Shown here: piece after piece, positions 6,684 to 6,952 of the stretch
How the letters are laid out: the number at the start of each line of letters is the position of its first letter
How positions within the stretch are numbered: position 1 is the stretch's first letter
Assembly: GCA_017387265.1 (NCBI GenBank)
Contig: JAFOFM010000171.1
Coordinates: 1 to 6,952 of the forward strand
Direction: 5' to 3'
Origin: Peptococcaceae bacterium
GTDB lineage: Bacteria > Bacillota > Peptococcia > Peptococcales > Peptococcaceae
Length of the DNA: 6,952 bases
Made by a program: the position numbers and the translations under genes
Notes under the pieces: model-generated
Databases searched by the model: none
What the model saw: the letters and a program-made list of their open reading frames with translations, nothing else
Told to the model about the DNA's origin: nothing

Positions 6684-6952
6684 GGGTTTGTGACGCGCCT
6701 GTAATTGCAAGGATGCTGTTGACAGCAATGTGTTGGGGAGTAGTGTCTGTGGCAGTGATTACAGTTTGCGCGTAGGGTGCGATGGTGCCGTCCAGCGCAA
6801 ATGCTGCCCCGATTGCGGTGCCGCTTGTATCGGTCAGCGCTGCATCGGCGGTGAAGGTTGCCAGATAGACTCCGTCTTCGAGCACCAGACCTGTGGTGCC
6901 CAACTGGGAGATAGAGCCATCGGGGGCATTGATTTGCATTGTTTCAAAGTCC
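6675..6952 (-). CDS. Fragment of a collagen-like/BclA-type surface protein C-terminal domain (partial at both ends)
   Basis: The minus frame is open from the right edge: four codons (Asp-Phe-Glu-Thr) precede the ATG at 6939, so that ATG is probably internal. About 92 residues before the junction are rich in Thr, Ala, Gly and Ile and poor in Lys and Arg. They include LEDGVYLATFTADAAL (20-35 from that Met), GAAFALDGTIAPYAQT (44-59), ATDTTPQHIAVNSILAIT (63-80) and SQTLTV (83-88). This alternating beta-strand style resembles C-terminal trimerisation domains after Gly-X-Y repeats in collagen-like proteins of Bacillota. No Gly-X-Y repeat falls inside the window, so a phage tail or other secreted beta-protein remains possible. 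The frame runs on to 6580, but those residues are antisense to the synthetase. Coding potential is likely; the family call is tentative and rests on memory. Confidence 0.5.

Overview
The window is ordinary low-to-mid GC Bacillota chromosome (hand counts of single 60-base lines give about 40-50% G/C) for its first 6.67 kb. It holds the SbcC DNA-repair ATPase, a membrane acyltransferase, an RqcH/NFACT ribosome quality-control protein, and a stand-alone small alarmone synthetase of the YwaC/RelP type. That combination, with strong AGGAGG-type ribosome binding sites, fits Clostridia or Negativicutes, possibly from the gut. The genus cannot be fixed from what is visible.

Layout. Bases 1-2972 (+) encode SbcC, cut at its N-terminus by the window edge. 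A predicted acyltransferase-3 membrane protein follows at 2972-4084 (+), with its ATG overlapping the sbcC stop by one base, so the two are probably one transcript. A strong hairpin at 4090-4117, with T-runs on both sides, closes this operon and also the convergent gene. rqcH runs leftward from 5984 to 4179. Between rqcH and the alarmone synthetase is a divergent control region. In it, two extended -10 boxes form the arms of a perfect 10-bp inverted repeat (6020-6029 and 6043-6052). The synthetase starts at 6165 (+).

Anomaly. The synthetase reading frame matches its family closely up to the expected catalytic glutamate (codon 6672-6674). It then ends after two unrelated codons. From about 6675 to the window end the sequence is richer in G/C and reads on the minus strand as the interior of a different protein. 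That protein resembles the C-terminal domain of collagen-like or BclA-type surface proteins, and it is open past the right edge. Two unrelated genes broken at the same base point to a chimeric join, either a misassembly (favoured) or a real rearrangement.

How the genes relate. rqcH (rescue of stalled large ribosomal subunits) and the (p)ppGpp synthetase are both linked to translation stress, and their promoters overlap head-to-head. Co-regulation is plausible but inferred. SbcC and the acyltransferase have no obvious functional link beyond the shared transcript. I see no CRISPR array, tRNA, rRNA, insertion sequence or new defence system. The only gene-free stretches are 4085-4178 and 5985-6164, both short and both described below.
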